The translations under genes were made by a program, and so were the position numbers. From Taiwanofungus camphoratus (taxonomy: Eukaryota; Basidiomycota; Agaricomycetes; Polyporales; Taiwanofungaceae): a stretch of 64,000 nucleotides of DNA. Under the pieces are notes generated by a model. It was not told the DNA's origin. It did not search any database and worked only from the letters and a program-made list of their open reading frames with translations. The DNA lies in NCBI GenBank assembly GCA_003999685.1, contig CP021223.1, positions 2,108,001 to 2,172,000 of the forward strand, written 5' to 3'. Each line of letters begins with the position of its first letter. Positions within the stretch are counted from its first letter, which is position 1. This document shows positions 1 to 11,359 of the stretch, piece by piece.

Positions 1-377
1 GAAGTCGCACTGTTTTCTTGCTGCCAGCCCCACGATAGCGAGCACCTGGATTCGTAAGATCCGCGATGCCCTTCGTACATGTGCCCCGGCAACTAACAAT
101 GTTCGTCACCCTTCGAATTCCCGCACACGGACGTGACTATATATTCTTTTTGATGCATGTTGTAAGTTCATCTCACTGACTGGTCTGGGACATTGCTGTT
201 GGGCACGGCGTACACACATTGTATTTAAGGATATCATTAGTGCCATCTATGTATCGTAGCTTATGTTCGAACACGCATCCACTTATAATGTGTTGCATTA
301 ATCCACCAGATTGTCCGACATGTAGCAAACCCGCGGTAGATACTTTTAAACGGACTGCAAGCAGTTTCGGAGATGTC
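1..377. other. Left edge, no gene recognised
   Basis: No reading frame with recognisable protein similarity is visible here. It lies downstream of the acetolactate synthase small subunit gene, so it probably holds that gene's 3' UTR and terminator and then an intergenic gap. Confidence 0.5.
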
Positions 378-1638
378 TCAGCCGGGAGGCAGGAGACTTG
401 CATCCACAGCTCCAGCGTCTTCCGCGTCATCACTGTCCTCCGCGGACCTTGGAATTGGCGTGCGAGGCATGACCATCAGACCTGGAAAATCCGAGTGAGA
501 AGGTAGTCATATATCGTCTGAAATTCTCTGACCGGTACGAGCAGCCTCAAGAACGCCAAATGGCTTCAGCAATGCCAAAAAGGCCTCTACCCGTTTTGTC
601 TTGCCCGACATTTCCACAATGACGCTGTTTTCGCTGACGTCGACAATGCGCCCGCCAAACTGCGACGACAGGACGGACACAGCGTGAAGATTGTCATTCT
701 TCAGGCGCAGTGCCTGTGAAGGAGTGAGCGGAGGGGGAGCGTGGCTGTCCTGCTCCGGGTGCCCACCACGCTCGAAGTTTTGTGCCAACATCATCTCACG
801 CCCTAGCTTTGATGCATCTGGGGATGCAGCGTCAGAAGCACGCTCGAGACTGCTCCGTCGCGGTTCGTGTGCCGGCCCGCCCTGAAGCTGGTCTTCAACG
901 TATTCCAGACCGAGGATCGACACCTTGACGAGTAGCAGTTCGCGCTCTATACAATGAGTGTCGGTGTAATCTAACACGGCCCACACGGGAACCTATAAAG
1001 TATGCTTATTAGGGAAAGGTCAGAAGACTGATATGTCACGCACAAGGTCCTCCAACTGTCTTCGGGCCTGCTCGATTACCCCGTCCTGGCCTCGGAGGAC
1101 AATACACATCCGACTCAGGTCGCGGATCTCTGTGCGGCAGACAACCAAAGAATCGATATTGAATCCCCGACCGGCCAAAATTCCTGAGACACGGGACAGA
1201 ACTCCTGGTTCATTCTGCACGAGACAGTTCAAGACGTGTCTAGAAACAGATAATCGGTGCAATGATTAATTATTTATGTCCAGTCCGATGAAACCTAGCC
1301 TACTTCTTGAATGGCTGCAAACTTGGCGGAGGTGTGTTGTACAGAATGTTAGTCACAGCTTCTTCAGCAGACCTTGGGCGTAAGTCCATTGCAGGAAGAG
1401 GGGGGGGACGATGCTTCAGAGTCATGGACCTTTTGTAGTCAAGCGCAGACGTGGAATCGTCGATGGGAGGAGGCGGCTTTGGTGCATTTTCTGAATCAGG
1501 CGTGCGCCTGCACAATGATGAAGAGAGGTAGCGTGGCTTGAATGCCCTCGTCGCGGACACGCCCCTCCGCGCAGCACTGGCGAAAAGATACGCCATACTG
1601 CAGCAAGCAAGAGGAGATTGGGAAAGGTATACTCTCAC
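378..1638 (-). CDS. ILV6: Acetolactate synthase, regulatory (small) subunit, mitochondrial
   Basis: This is the regulatory partner of acetohydroxyacid synthase, the first step of branched-chain amino-acid synthesis in the mitochondrial matrix; it activates the catalytic subunit and confers valine feedback. Four exons fit: 1304-1638, 1044-1239, 533-992 and 378-481, with introns of 51-64 bp. The first exon gives an Arg/Ser-rich transit peptide; the second Met (MAYLFASAARRG, about 1594) may be the true start. An ACT domain follows, with NEPGVLSRVSGILAGRGFNI and a SLVV strand. The third exon carries the domain ending FGGRIVDVSENSVIVE and GKTKRVEAFLALL. The last intron uses a GTCAGA donor; removing it restores the family ending GVLEAARTG-LMVMPRTP before a short acidic tail. 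Without that splice the frame stops early at 507. Confidence 0.93.
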
Positions 1639-1853
1639 TACTAGTCGATCGAGTCAAATGTAAATTGTCACGTGCGTGATATGTGAAATGACAATGAGGT
1701 ACTGACTGGTAGTAAGTACCACAGAGAGTTGTCCTCCTACGCCGCCTTCAAGCAACTTAGGAGCTTCGAAGCCAAGGTCGGATGTATGAGAATGTCGTAT
1801 TGAAAAATGATAACTACGAGCGAGCTTTAAATTACTACTCTGTATGGACGCTC

Positions 1854-1866
1854 GTCGCGTGATGAG

Positions 1867-1868
<2 letters not shown>
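1854..1868 (+). repeat. Target-site duplication, left copy
   Basis: The 15-mer GTCGCGTGATGAGTC abuts the poly-T (tail) end of the retroposed insert and is identical to the copy at 2803-2817. Confidence 0.8.
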
Positions 1869-1904
<36 letters not shown>

Positions 1905-2802
1905 CACCGGGTTTATACTCCGTACACCGTGGTACATGTAGAGTTAGGGATAGTAAGTAGGCTCCGCGCCCCCATGAGCGGTGCACCGTTATCGATCGGT
2001 GCCCTCGTTACGTGGCGTGGGCAGGAAATCCACACGCTCGGAAGGGTTGCCCGGCTCGGTTGTCCGTACCGACAGCACCCGTAAGGGACTGAGTTTGCCC
2101 TACTGGTTTCGGGCCTCAGTCATCAAGTGGGCGGGAAGAGTCATCGCCGGCTCTCGGTGTCGCTATTCTCCCCGCCTCATGGGTGACCCAATTAGGGATG
2201 GTCACTGGCACCCAAATAAACTTCCCACGCGGATTCCTCCCGTGTTCCATGCGGCCCGTTGAAGGAGGCCCGCTTACCCAACAACTGACTGAAGTTCCCC
2301 CCCTTCCCCTCCCAGCCTGGCTCAGAAATCCTCATACCGACAGGACCAGTATATCGGCCCACCCCTTCGACCCCGATCCCCTGGCAACTTGCCCTAACTC
2401 CCATAATGACGAACCACGCACGGAGGCCCTCTTTTCGGCACATCTTGCATGGGTGTTGAGTGTTGTCGAGTAGCGATTGCTCCCCTCCCCTTCTACAAGC
2501 GACCGTGTTCATCAACAATTGGATAAGTTTGGGGCTGACCACATTTAAGGTCAAGAGGATTTGGAGGCTGTCGCTTCCGAGTGACAGGTGGCAGATAAGG
2601 GAGAGAAGAATGTCGCCGTAGACAGTGTAGGACAGCGACGATTCTATGATCGAGTTAATTGATGCTCAGAAAGAGAATGTGGGGGTCAAGTTGGATGATC
2701 TTGACACGAGAATGAGTGGTATTAAGAGAGGGATGGTAGAGTAAAGCCTCGGTGAGCGACAAGCGCCCAAGGAGATGGTGGTGGTTCGAGGTCAAGAAGC
2801 GT
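1869..2802 (-). mobile_element. Retroposed insertion (LINE tail, SINE or retrocopy) with poly-A tail and 15-bp target duplication
   Basis: On the minus strand a roughly 900-bp body ends in a run of 31 A (plus-strand T at 1869-1899). The 15-mer GTCGCGTGATGAGTC lies directly outside both ends, at 1854-1868 and 2803-2817, and the match stops exactly at the insert borders. A 3' A-tail with a perfect mid-length duplication is the signature of target-primed reverse transcription. The body has no coding region I recognise, so it may be a 5'-truncated LINE that keeps only 3' UTR, a SINE, or a retrocopy of a non-coding transcript. Intact duplications and an uninterrupted tail suggest a young insertion. 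Confidence 0.75.
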
Positions 2803-2817
2803 GTCGCGTGATGAGTC
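2803..2817 (+). repeat. Target-site duplication, right copy
   Basis: The same 15-mer as at 1854-1868, abutting the 5' end of the minus-strand insert. The bases just outside the match differ, so the repeat is exactly 15 bp. Confidence 0.8.
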
Positions 2818-3174
2818 GACAATCTGAGCGTACAACTCAAATTCATCCGTGGCTGATCTCGTGCGAATAACAAGCGTGATTGGATTGACTCTACAACTAG
2901 GTAACAAAAGGGGGAGATAACGCGAGGAAATTGTCACGGCAATTGTGATTGCGGACGGTTGACGGCTCTAGTCGTTGCAATATTGCGAATGATGTATACT
3001 GTGGTATATGACGTACTGGGCGTCAACTCTCTCCGTAATCAAAACCAAACAAAGATACTACGCTAAACAACAAATCATACCTAGACGAGTCCATGCAGTC
3101 AAAAGCAGAACACAGTGAAGATAGGCGAATGATCGTACAATTGAGTCTGCATTCCTTTTACCAGTGATATTCGG
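2818..3174. other. Gap downstream of hydrophobin 1
   Basis: No gene or repeat recognised. It probably holds the 3' UTR of the minus-strand hydrophobin and pre-insertion intergenic DNA. Confidence 0.4.
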
Positions 3175-3640
3175 TTAGAGCGTGATCGAAATGCAGCCGA
3201 TCCCAATGAGACCTGCCAAGGAAATGATTGAGCCGATTTCGTCAAATCGACATGACAGAGCGAGTAACTCACCGAAGTAGTTGTTTTCGCAGCAAATTGG
3301 AGCAGATGTGCTAGAGAAAGTTGACATCAGCCTCATTTCTCTCATAAGAAGTGTAGTGCAAGGGGCAGTAGCACCACGCTTTACTAGACATTAGCACGTA
3401 CCAGGAGCTACCGGCACCCACACCAACGGCGCTACCGCCACATCCGAGTGCGACCTGCTTGTTCTCGTCATCGACGTTTATCTTCAACGCCTTGAGCACT
3501 GGTGCAACAGATGCCGAGTAGGCAGGGGCAACGGTGTCGCAGCACTGGATGGTGCCGCTGTCGCACTGTGAGGATGAGCTCTGAGGAGCGGAGAGAGCGG
3601 AAAGAGCAAAGGCGAGCACGAGCACTGTACGGAACATCAT
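3175..3640 (-). CDS. Class I hydrophobin (copy 1)
   Basis: Hydrophobins are small secreted proteins that self-assemble into amphipathic films on hyphae, spores and fruiting bodies. Three exons, 3402-3640, 3273-3310 and 3175-3212, give about 105 residues. A signal peptide (MFRTVLVLAFALSALSA) is followed by the eight-cysteine pattern: C-DSGTIQ-CC, a lone C in LGCGG, then C-TSAPI-CC-ENNYFGLIGIG-C. The Cys spacing marks class I. Without splicing, the last four cysteines are lost. The first intron (91 bp) is long for this locus. A TATA-like element lies about 115 bp upstream. Copy 2 at 6.6-7.0 kb has the same intron positions. Confidence 0.93.
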
Positions 3641-3752
3641 GATACTCGGGATGAGGGACGATTGTGTGAAGCGTGAAATCGAAGACGGTGATCCTCTCTA
3701 GAGATGCGAGTGAGTTGTGCACGAATGCTATACGAGACGAGCGAGTCCCTCG

Positions 3753-3760
3753 TTCTTATA
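3753..3760 (-). promoter_or_regulatory. TATA-like box of hydrophobin 1
   Basis: TATAAGAA on the minus strand, about 113 bp upstream of the hydrophobin 1 start codon. Copy 2 has a TATAAAAA at nearly the same distance, as expected for strongly expressed hydrophobin genes. Confidence 0.5.
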
Positions 3761-6566
3761 CAATAATCAAACGTCCCGCAAGGCAGGAATGGAACTGCTT
3801 CAAGCGAGGGCTGTGCCTGTTCAAATCCTTCTTCAGCGTACTTGTCTGACGTACAGAATGCAACTGATCGCGAGCTTCATACTGGCGGGCAGGTGGGTAT
3901 GTTGGACTAGAAGCATCGATAGTATAGCGGTAGCATTAAAATAGTATTTTACATTCTTCGACCGACTTCTCTTGGAAGTGGTTCCGAGAAAGCAAGAAGA
4001 AAGATGTGATGGTTTACATTTAGTCTTATCTATCGCTCGGATTTCCCGTTATAATGAATGATACGTACCAGCCAGCACATCGTTGAAAAGATTAACCTTC
4101 CACAAGATCCAGTTGCATGTTCGTCAAATGGAAGAAAACGGATGTCCGTAATCGGATCGGCCGCTGGCAGTCTATTCGCACTAGCCCCCGCGGTATGAGT
4201 TGCAGCCTCTCCAGGACAGCTCGAATTGACCACCAAGGTGTGGTCTAATGTATTTGAAGAGTATTTGAATGTATGGTGCTGAAGAGGGACCAAGTTGGAC
4301 TGAAAACCCGAATATCGTCATTGCAGAAGGAACGCATTCAAAGGCTCCGGCAAGTGCGTTTCGGCTACTAGATCCAGATCTTACAGGTTTGGATCAAACC
4401 CCGTCCGGGCATGTCCGAGCACCAAGTATTTTATCACGAGTGCTATTCACGGCCAGCCACCTGGTGGAAGTATCCCAGCTTAATCGGTTTGCTTGCTGCT
4501 TGTCAAGCGCCGGGCGAGTTGCTGAAGCATTTTGAGTCCTCCCCTTACTAGTAGTCGCTTCTCCGATCTGCATTTTCGGATCGAGTTGCAGTGATGAATT
4601 TCAGCTGAGCCATCGCCGTGTACGCTTGTCCACCTACACTCAGATCACCTTTTCATCGAGGTATCGACTTCAAGATTGCACTGCTGGGTCAATAAGTAGG
4701 TTGTCGAGAGGTTAAAGTGGTCAAGATCTGAGAAAGGTATGCTATTGTCGCCTTGTCATTCATCCAATGACTTCTGTTCATCAGTACAAGTTGTTCCGGC
4801 TTAGTTTGACAGTCATTCGTATTCCATTTCAGCGAAGTGTAATATCTTCCAAAGGACCTTCTGAGGTAGCCATTATGCAAGATACTGTCACAATGTTCAT
4901 TTACCGGGGGATTTGGCTCTTTTTTGCCAAAATTGAATACCATATATCGCCCTACATACTTATGGAGCACGTGCGAGGTACTACTCCCTCGTCAACAAGA
5001 ATGTGCAACCGCAAGAGTTTCAATGAATTGGCCCTGGCCATTTCGCCTGTCGTCTTCCTTTCTTGTGTTGTGGAAGCTTATGTTTCACATTGGACCTGAT
5101 CGCCAGCGTGATCAGTGATGTGATCCTTCACTGGATCACATAGGACCACTCTGTGGACTCATGAGAGCATACGTGTTGGCAGACATCTTGTTAGCTCTAA
5201 TGAACCATCCTCCGATCTCACTGACTTTACCAAGGATGTCACCCCGGTGAACGTACGACCATGCTTTCTAAATGGAGGTCCATTCAAGAAGCTGCACACA
5301 AACCACTCATATATGTTTCCCCTCCAATGAACGTATACATTGGGGAAAATCTTCGATGCTTCCGCTCATCCTCAGATCATAATTTCCCGCTGCCTCATTC
5401 CAACCACAGGATCCCCGCTCCTTACTTCTTCACAATAGACTTTGCGTCCCGGAACATCCTATTTGACCCGGATACGTTGAAGATGAAAACCTTTTTCGAC
5501 CCAGATGACATGTCAGAGATGCTGTTTGTTCTCTGCGCCCGATTTTCCCAGTGCACCTCGTGGTCTTTGGCACGGTGCACCACCATCCTGGGAGGATACG
5601 GGTTGCCTCTACTTTGTCCCAAATGTCACACGGTGGACCGTTCTTTGCCTGGCGATGAATGCTTCGAGGAAGTGGAACGTCATGTTAATTGGACTTATCG
5701 CAAAGACTGAGTTGAGAATCTACGACGAGCGCTTCGCTGCGAACTCTGAGAGGCTCGAAAAGCACTACTGAAAATACAAACTATCATCGTTCGTGGTTGG
5801 GTACACTGGCTTACTTTTCAGACCTAACAACTCTTCCTTTGGCCTGAAACCAAGTTTGTCTACTAATATATCGTCGTGTAATATGACATTCATCACGAGC
5901 TCCTTTGCTGTGACGGGACTCATGATAACTCACATGTAGCACGACAAGTCCTCTCACAACTTGAATTGTCAGTTCTGGTTTTCTATGTACCAATGAACAC
6001 AATACTCATGGTCAGTAATGCCTGGATAATTTAGGTGTAGTGAATGAGTAAGTAGCCTCTACTCTGCATCCCCTTTCATAGAACGAAACTTCAGATTATG
6101 GCCCTTAATCGTCAGTGGAGTTCGACGGAACATAACGACTACCTCTCCACTGACCTTGAGTTTTACACCTCACGATGAAACAAAGATTTCCAAGTGGTGG
6201 CTTATTGAGGCGTCTTAGTCAATAGCTTTATGTCACGCACTTCTAAGACCACCTATGGGCGCGTACGCAAGTCAATGGAATTCTTAACATAGAGTGACAA
6301 ACTATTATGGTTACTACCGGAGGGGTAACGAGGGCATACATAACTTTGGCATTTCAGAACCTCAGGCTCTTCAGGATACAACACCAATAAGCGAATCTGT
6401 CATAAAATTTAGGTCACGGTTGTCATTGAATGGCAATTCCAATTCGACACAGAAATCGCGCGATGAAGCTCTATTCGTGGAACCGCCAAAAACTAATTGA
6501 GTGAAGTCCGACAAACACAAGGGTATAATGTGCCCACCACTTGATACTGTTGAAGTGCTGGTATTC
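3761..6566. other. Spacer between the hydrophobin genes
   Basis: About 2.8 kb of AT-richer sequence without a recognised gene. The only frame of note is the 149-codon one at 5261-5710, listed separately. No transposon ends were found. Confidence 0.4.
5261..5710 (+). CDS. Possible uncharacterised small protein or gene relic
   Basis: A 149-codon frame from an ATG, with protein-like composition (for example APYFFTIDFASRNILFDPD and several Cys in the last third). I recognise no domain, signal peptide or membrane segment. It stands alone between the two hydrophobin genes, and upstream sequence gives no clear promoter. It could be a lineage-specific gene, one exon of a spliced gene, a decayed gene, or chance. 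Confidence 0.2.
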   Translation: MLSKWRSIQEAAHKPLIYVSPPMNVYIGENLRCFRSSSDHNFPLPHSNHRIPAPYFFTIDFASRNILFDPDTLKMKTFFDPDDMSEMLFVLCARFSQCTSWSLARCTTILGGYGLPLLCPKCHTVDRSLPGDECFEEVERHVNWTYRKD

Positions 6567-7025
6567 TCAGATGTTGATGGGAATTGAAGTGCATCCGATG
6601 CCGATGAGGCCTGCACAAAAAACAAGATGTTATCAATTCATTTCTGTCTGATTTATAAGGATAGGTTGCACACCAAAGTAGTTGTCCTGGCAACAAACAG
6701 GCGTGTTAGTGCTGATGAAGACGAAAATCAGTCTCGGTCGTGGAGCGGATGCGGCAGGATATGTATACCAGCTGCTACCACCACCGATGCCGAGAAGGCC
6801 GCCAGACCCGCATCCTGTCCCGATAGGAGTTGAGTCATCGTCAACTTGGATCTTTAACGCCGAGAGCATGGGCTTGACGGTGTCACAGCTAGCGGGCGCA
6901 ACATTGTCGCAGCACAAAATGGTGCCGCTGTCGCACTGCGAGGGATTAGAGCCTCCATCACTCCCACCGGGAGCGGCAAGGGCAGAGAGGGCGAAGGTGA
7001 GGGCAAGGAAAGCGCGGAACATCAT
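6567..7025 (-). CDS. Class I hydrophobin (copy 2)
   Basis: A paralogue of the hydrophobin at 3.2-3.6 kb, with exons 6769-7025, 6674-6711 and 6567-6610. The start is the MMFRAF methionine pair, which opens directly into a signal peptide (FLALTFALSALAA); a longer upstream frame would put about 34 hydrophilic residues before it. Mature Cys pattern: C-DSGTIL-CC, C in TGCGS, C-TNTPV-CC-QDNYFGLIGIG-C. There is one extra Cys (PASCDTV) between the CC pair and the fourth framework Cys, so nine mature cysteines in all. Both introns fall at the same codons as in copy 1, which supports local duplication. About 110 residues. Confidence 0.94.
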
Positions 7026-7139
7026 TGTGATCGGGTGGTTGGCTGGGAGTGTTGGGACAGTGCGTGTGTTATCGAATGCCAGTGGGAGGTAGGTACTGAA
7101 CAACAAGTGTTCCGACGGACATATCACAAACCATCGCAG

Positions 7140-7147
7140 TTTTTATA
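7140..7147 (-). promoter_or_regulatory. TATA box of hydrophobin 2
   Basis: TATAAAAA on the minus strand, about 115 bp upstream of the hydrophobin 2 ATG, mirroring the element of copy 1. Confidence 0.55.
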
Positions 7148-7856
7148 CCACGGAAGAGGGTTCGTGCATTTTTTCGACGCAGAGTACGACGTTTGGGAGA
7201 GTGAGATTGTAATTTGCGATCAAGTTCGGAAGAAAGGCAGGCACCGTGTCTTGTCATTGCTGAGACAATTTATCAAGGGTCCTTCGATCCATGCCTTCAA
7301 TTGGGAATCTTTTTCAGGCATGGGCCCGAGGAGAAGAGCAAAAACACAAAGATGTTACTGTTTGTCATTCGATCACCAGGAAGCATTTCGCCAGCATCAA
7401 TCATACAACTCATGTCCGCGGCATGTTCTCCTTCAAGCACAGTTCGTTTTGTTTATTTGAACATCATGGTACGTATAGTGTACACGGATGGCACGGATCT
7501 GTCAGACACGTTGAATGCTCGCAATCGCTTCCTCCATGCCAGTGAGTATACAAACCTAGTAGCCACCTCTTGTATCCAAGTTTGTCGACGGCGAAAGGCT
7601 CAAGTTCAATGCACGATTATGCGTACGCCGGTCTGCGCCACTAAAGAAGACAAGCGTATCAGTGATACAAACGTCGCATCTACAGCGAAGAAGTATGACA
7701 AGATGAATGCACGTAGAATAACCCTACCAAATTTGGAAGTCTTCCTTCTATCCTTAGCCGACGTCGAACAAGCCAAGATCCCAGTAGCTCACAACCGATG
7801 CTAATCTGAACCATAATATACTACAGATACAGTGCGTGTCGCCCCCGGCGCGCGTG
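7148..7856. other. Gap between hydrophobin 2 promoter and COG5 3' end
   Basis: Upstream region of hydrophobin 2. It holds a long chance frame on the plus strand but no recognisable protein or repeat. Confidence 0.4.
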
Positions 7857-10800
7857 CTATGCACTTCCCTGCACCGCATTAGCCAAGACTGTCCGTGCTA
7901 GGTTAACATATTCAGCAGCCTCTGCCGATTCCCGGCCCTCGGCCTCCGCGATTTTCTCCCAATGGCTGAGGTCCCCTTCGACTAGTGTCCAGGCCTCCTC
8001 CTCGGAGTGTTCGTTGACCCAGCGCACATACTCTGCCTCGGCCCAACCATGCAGTGTATGTGGTAATGGGATGGGGGAACGCACGAGGATGTGATGCAGC
8101 ACGATTAGTGGGGGAAGTCCTGTGGTGTGCTTCGGGGAAGCCAGCATAGCATTCTCGAGGAAGAGCAATTGACTGGGGACAATAGTTAGTCCTCCGGTCC
8201 ATACCTGAGTGCATGAGGGAGACGTCTTACCGCATTGACCTTAGTGCGCGGTAGTCGTCGCCTACACTGTCCCAGTCAGCGCCGCGCTTGCCTTGTGTCT
8301 TGTCCGACATGAAAGCACTAAGCCCGAATTCGAGCTCTGTCATGTCGCTAGTAAGCTGCAGCTTGCCGCTCTCCCCCAATGGTTTTGCTATCGACGCGTG
8401 CAAGACGAACGTGTTGATCACATATTTGACCAGAGACATCACCCTGTGCAGCCCATGACGTCAGATTAGATTAGCCTTTGGCTGATGAGTAGCCCAGGAA
8501 GTACTGACCAATGTCGACTGATGTCCGGGACGTTGAACTGACTCAGTATCTCCGTCTTGACGAAGGTCAACTTCTCAACGAGATCCTTCATGTACGGACT
8601 CGGTCCGCCGCCCATGGCCGACATCGGGTCAACTGCGTCGCTGAAATCCATGCGGTGCAGCTTTGCGACGATCGCCCCCAGCTCACGGCGAATAGCAGCT
8701 AGCAGCGGATCAACAATGCGCCCGAATGCCCGTTGTAGATTCTGTACAATATGATTAGCGATCGTGATCGCAATCAGCTTCTGAGGCACGCCGAACGAAA
8801 ACCCACTGCCTACCGCAATGCTAGGCTTGACGGTAGAGAGGACGCCATCTGAATATTCGTCCTCCAATTTCTCAAGACGTGACCGACAATGATACAAACA
8901 CGTCGCAAGCTGTCCATTCAGCACCTGTTGGGGGGTAGCTGTTGGACCCACAAGTGTCAGAGCGGACCGTTCGCGTGCAACCTTCATAGGCACACGTTAA
9001 TAAGCATTACTAGAAGAAGAAAGCACCGAGTAGCTGCTCACCATGCCTTCCGCTCTGGATAATAGCATTTCCAGCGCAGACACAACATGTTTTGCGACAG
9101 ATCGCACGAGAAGAGGGTCGAATTTCGCAGAGTCCAGCTCATTTGCCACTGTTCGGGCAATATTGACACCTTCGGACATCCCCGGTGGAGACCTGTTGCC
9201 CCCGGCGAAGGCTTGTCCAACTGACTCATTCAGGCGATTGGATGAACGAGATAGATAGAGCAACTCGAAATTGGACAAGGCGCGCAGCACTATGATGGTC
9301 TCAGGACTGTGACGTCGCCGTAGTGAGAACGGTGATCTTCAAATTATAGTGCAAGGGTACCTTTGTTGCGTATCAGAATAGACTGTGTCCGTCTGCACCG
9401 CAATTTTGGCAAAAAATGAATGGAAGAGACGTAACAGCCTCGGGTATCCTGTGCTCAGGGTCTGCTGCAAGAATGTGGACCCTGCATCAGAATCAGAATG
9501 AGATTACCTGATTGTGATAACGGGGATGAGATAATACCTTTCGCCGCGTCACGAGATTGCTTCTCAAGAGAACGGCTGAGAGATGCCCAGAAAATGGAAC
9601 TGGGCTTGTTTTCAAGTACCTAGCAGCAGACGAACGTCGTTATCAGTAACACGACTTCCAGAAAGACGCCACTCGATGAGGAATCGCCGCCCACCTTCAT
9701 AGCCTCGTCTAGGAAAACAGTCTGGGATATTGTATCCCTTTTCAGCTTCAGCACCTTCTCCAAGGTATATACCTATACGCAGTAAGGGACATAACCAAGT
9801 ATCCCACGGTGGACAGCATACTAGGAAGTACCTTGATACAGCAATCTGCCATCTCCTCGATAAGGCTCTCAAGGCTGTTCCAAAGCGCAGCAGTCCACTG
9901 CGGAGCAGTGACGTTCGTCGGCTCAGTCCGCACGCGCGATTTGTATACCAGGCCGTGCGACGCGGAAGTGGGCTCTGCAAACAATTCCGGTTTCACCGCA
10001 CGAATCACGGAGGGTGCGAGACGTACCTTTGGCGAGAACTTCCTTGGAGATACGGGCAACATCGAAGGCAGAGCGGATCCGGCCCTCGACTGCGTCGGCG
10101 AGGTCCGTCACCAGGTTCTGCACCAGCTCCGGGAGCACGCGGAGGTTGTGTGCCGTCTGGAGCGACGACGCAAGCAGCGATTGATTCTAGGGTGCGCGGA
10201 CATAGACTGCGTCAGCTACTGTGAAGCGCGTGCGGGCACCGAGGACGGAGATGCGCACGAGGGTGGCGAGGCCCGTGATGACCATGGTCTCCATGTCCGC
10301 CGTAATTCGCGTGCGCGCGGCATCGATGCGGGGCAGATGCGCCGCGACCGCCTTGATCGCGCTGAGAGGGACCCTGTCCTCGTCCGAGGACTCCGTCCCA
10401 TCCGCATCCGCCGATTTCTCCGGAACAGAATTATCAAGAAGCGCCGCTGACGGTGGGCCAAAAAGTTGGGGGTGTTAGACGCTGAGACCGATGGCGCTCG
10501 GGAAGACGGACTGACTCAACTCGGCTACTGTCAGTGCGGCTTTGGCGATGGTCCGCTCCTTTTCGTCCTCGTTATCAGTGATGCCGGAGGCTGATTCGGC
10601 GCTTCGACGAGACGGTGCGGGTGTCCCGTTGGCTTCTTTTACGCCCCTCGACGTCTCGGCGTCCGCAGCTTCGCCCTTGATCATCTCCGCCAGCTGGAGG
10701 TCCAGACGCCTGGTGAGAATGACAAATCGTGACATGCGCCGCAGGACGTCGGACGCCTGCTGGATACGTTCAAGCTTGGTGACATGGCTTTGGAGGGACT

Positions 10801-11359
10801 GGTATGGGACGCGGATTTTGAGACGGAGTCTGGTTGAGATGCGCGAATACGAGAGTTAATATCCAAGATTATAACGCCAAGACGTAGCGAGGCATACTTG
10901 TCCAGAGAGGAATCAAGCTCATTAAGTCCACTGCGAACCGACGCGAGCGAGCCTTCAAGCCCAGTAACGCCAGCTGCCTGCACTAGTAGCTCCTCATGAT
11001 GTGTCGTGACCTGTCGGAGACGCTGTAAGTGTGAGGAACTTGGCACACACGAGCGCACAAGAGCTCGGCAGCGCAGCAATGGCAGGAACGCACCACATTC
11101 TTCAGCTGTTTCTCCACATCGTCAATGCTAAAGTTCAGCTTGGCGATGGCGACAGAGATGTCCTCATTCGCAGGCTCAAAGGTGTTACTTTTCGTGGTCC
11201 TTGTCTTCCCTGGTTGAGGCGGATAAGGCTCGCCAGCTAGGATAGCGTTCGCGTACTCATTCGGATCGAAATCAGGGTGAGCAAAGACGGCATAATCTGC
11301 TTGCTGGTAAGTTATGAGGTAAGCTCAGCAGCCGAGCGTTGGGAAAACAGACCCGACAT
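7857..11359 (-). CDS. COG5: Conserved oligomeric Golgi complex subunit 5
   Basis: COG is the vesicle tether for retrograde traffic within the Golgi, and COG5 belongs to lobe B. The first exon is only about 7 nt (11353-11359, ATG TCG G); after a 56-bp intron the protein reads MSDYAVFAHPDFDPNEYANAIL, the usual COG5 opening. Next come the coiled-coil segment (TTHHEELLVQAAGVTGLEGSL) and the helical LERIQQASDVLRRMSRFVILTRR region typical of COG5. The long alpha-helical body follows, ending with KYVINTFVLHASIAKPLGES, KLQLTSDMTELEF and a C-terminal helix before the TAG at 7857. There are about a dozen small introns. One spacer (about 10.5-10.7 kb) is Ser/Glu-rich and probably disordered. Confidence 0.9.

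Noticed and set aside
1981-2554. Frames of 90-120 codons on both strands inside the retroposed insert
   Set aside because: No similarity to reverse transcriptase, endonuclease or any host protein; they overlap each other.
7214-7804. A plus-strand open frame of nearly 200 codons upstream of hydrophobin 2
   Set aside because: It begins with TTG, has no domain or conserved pattern, and overlaps the hydrophobin promoter region. Probably chance.
9730-10450. Long plus-strand frames opposite COG5
   Set aside because: They mirror the COG5 exons on the other strand and show only its reversed composition.
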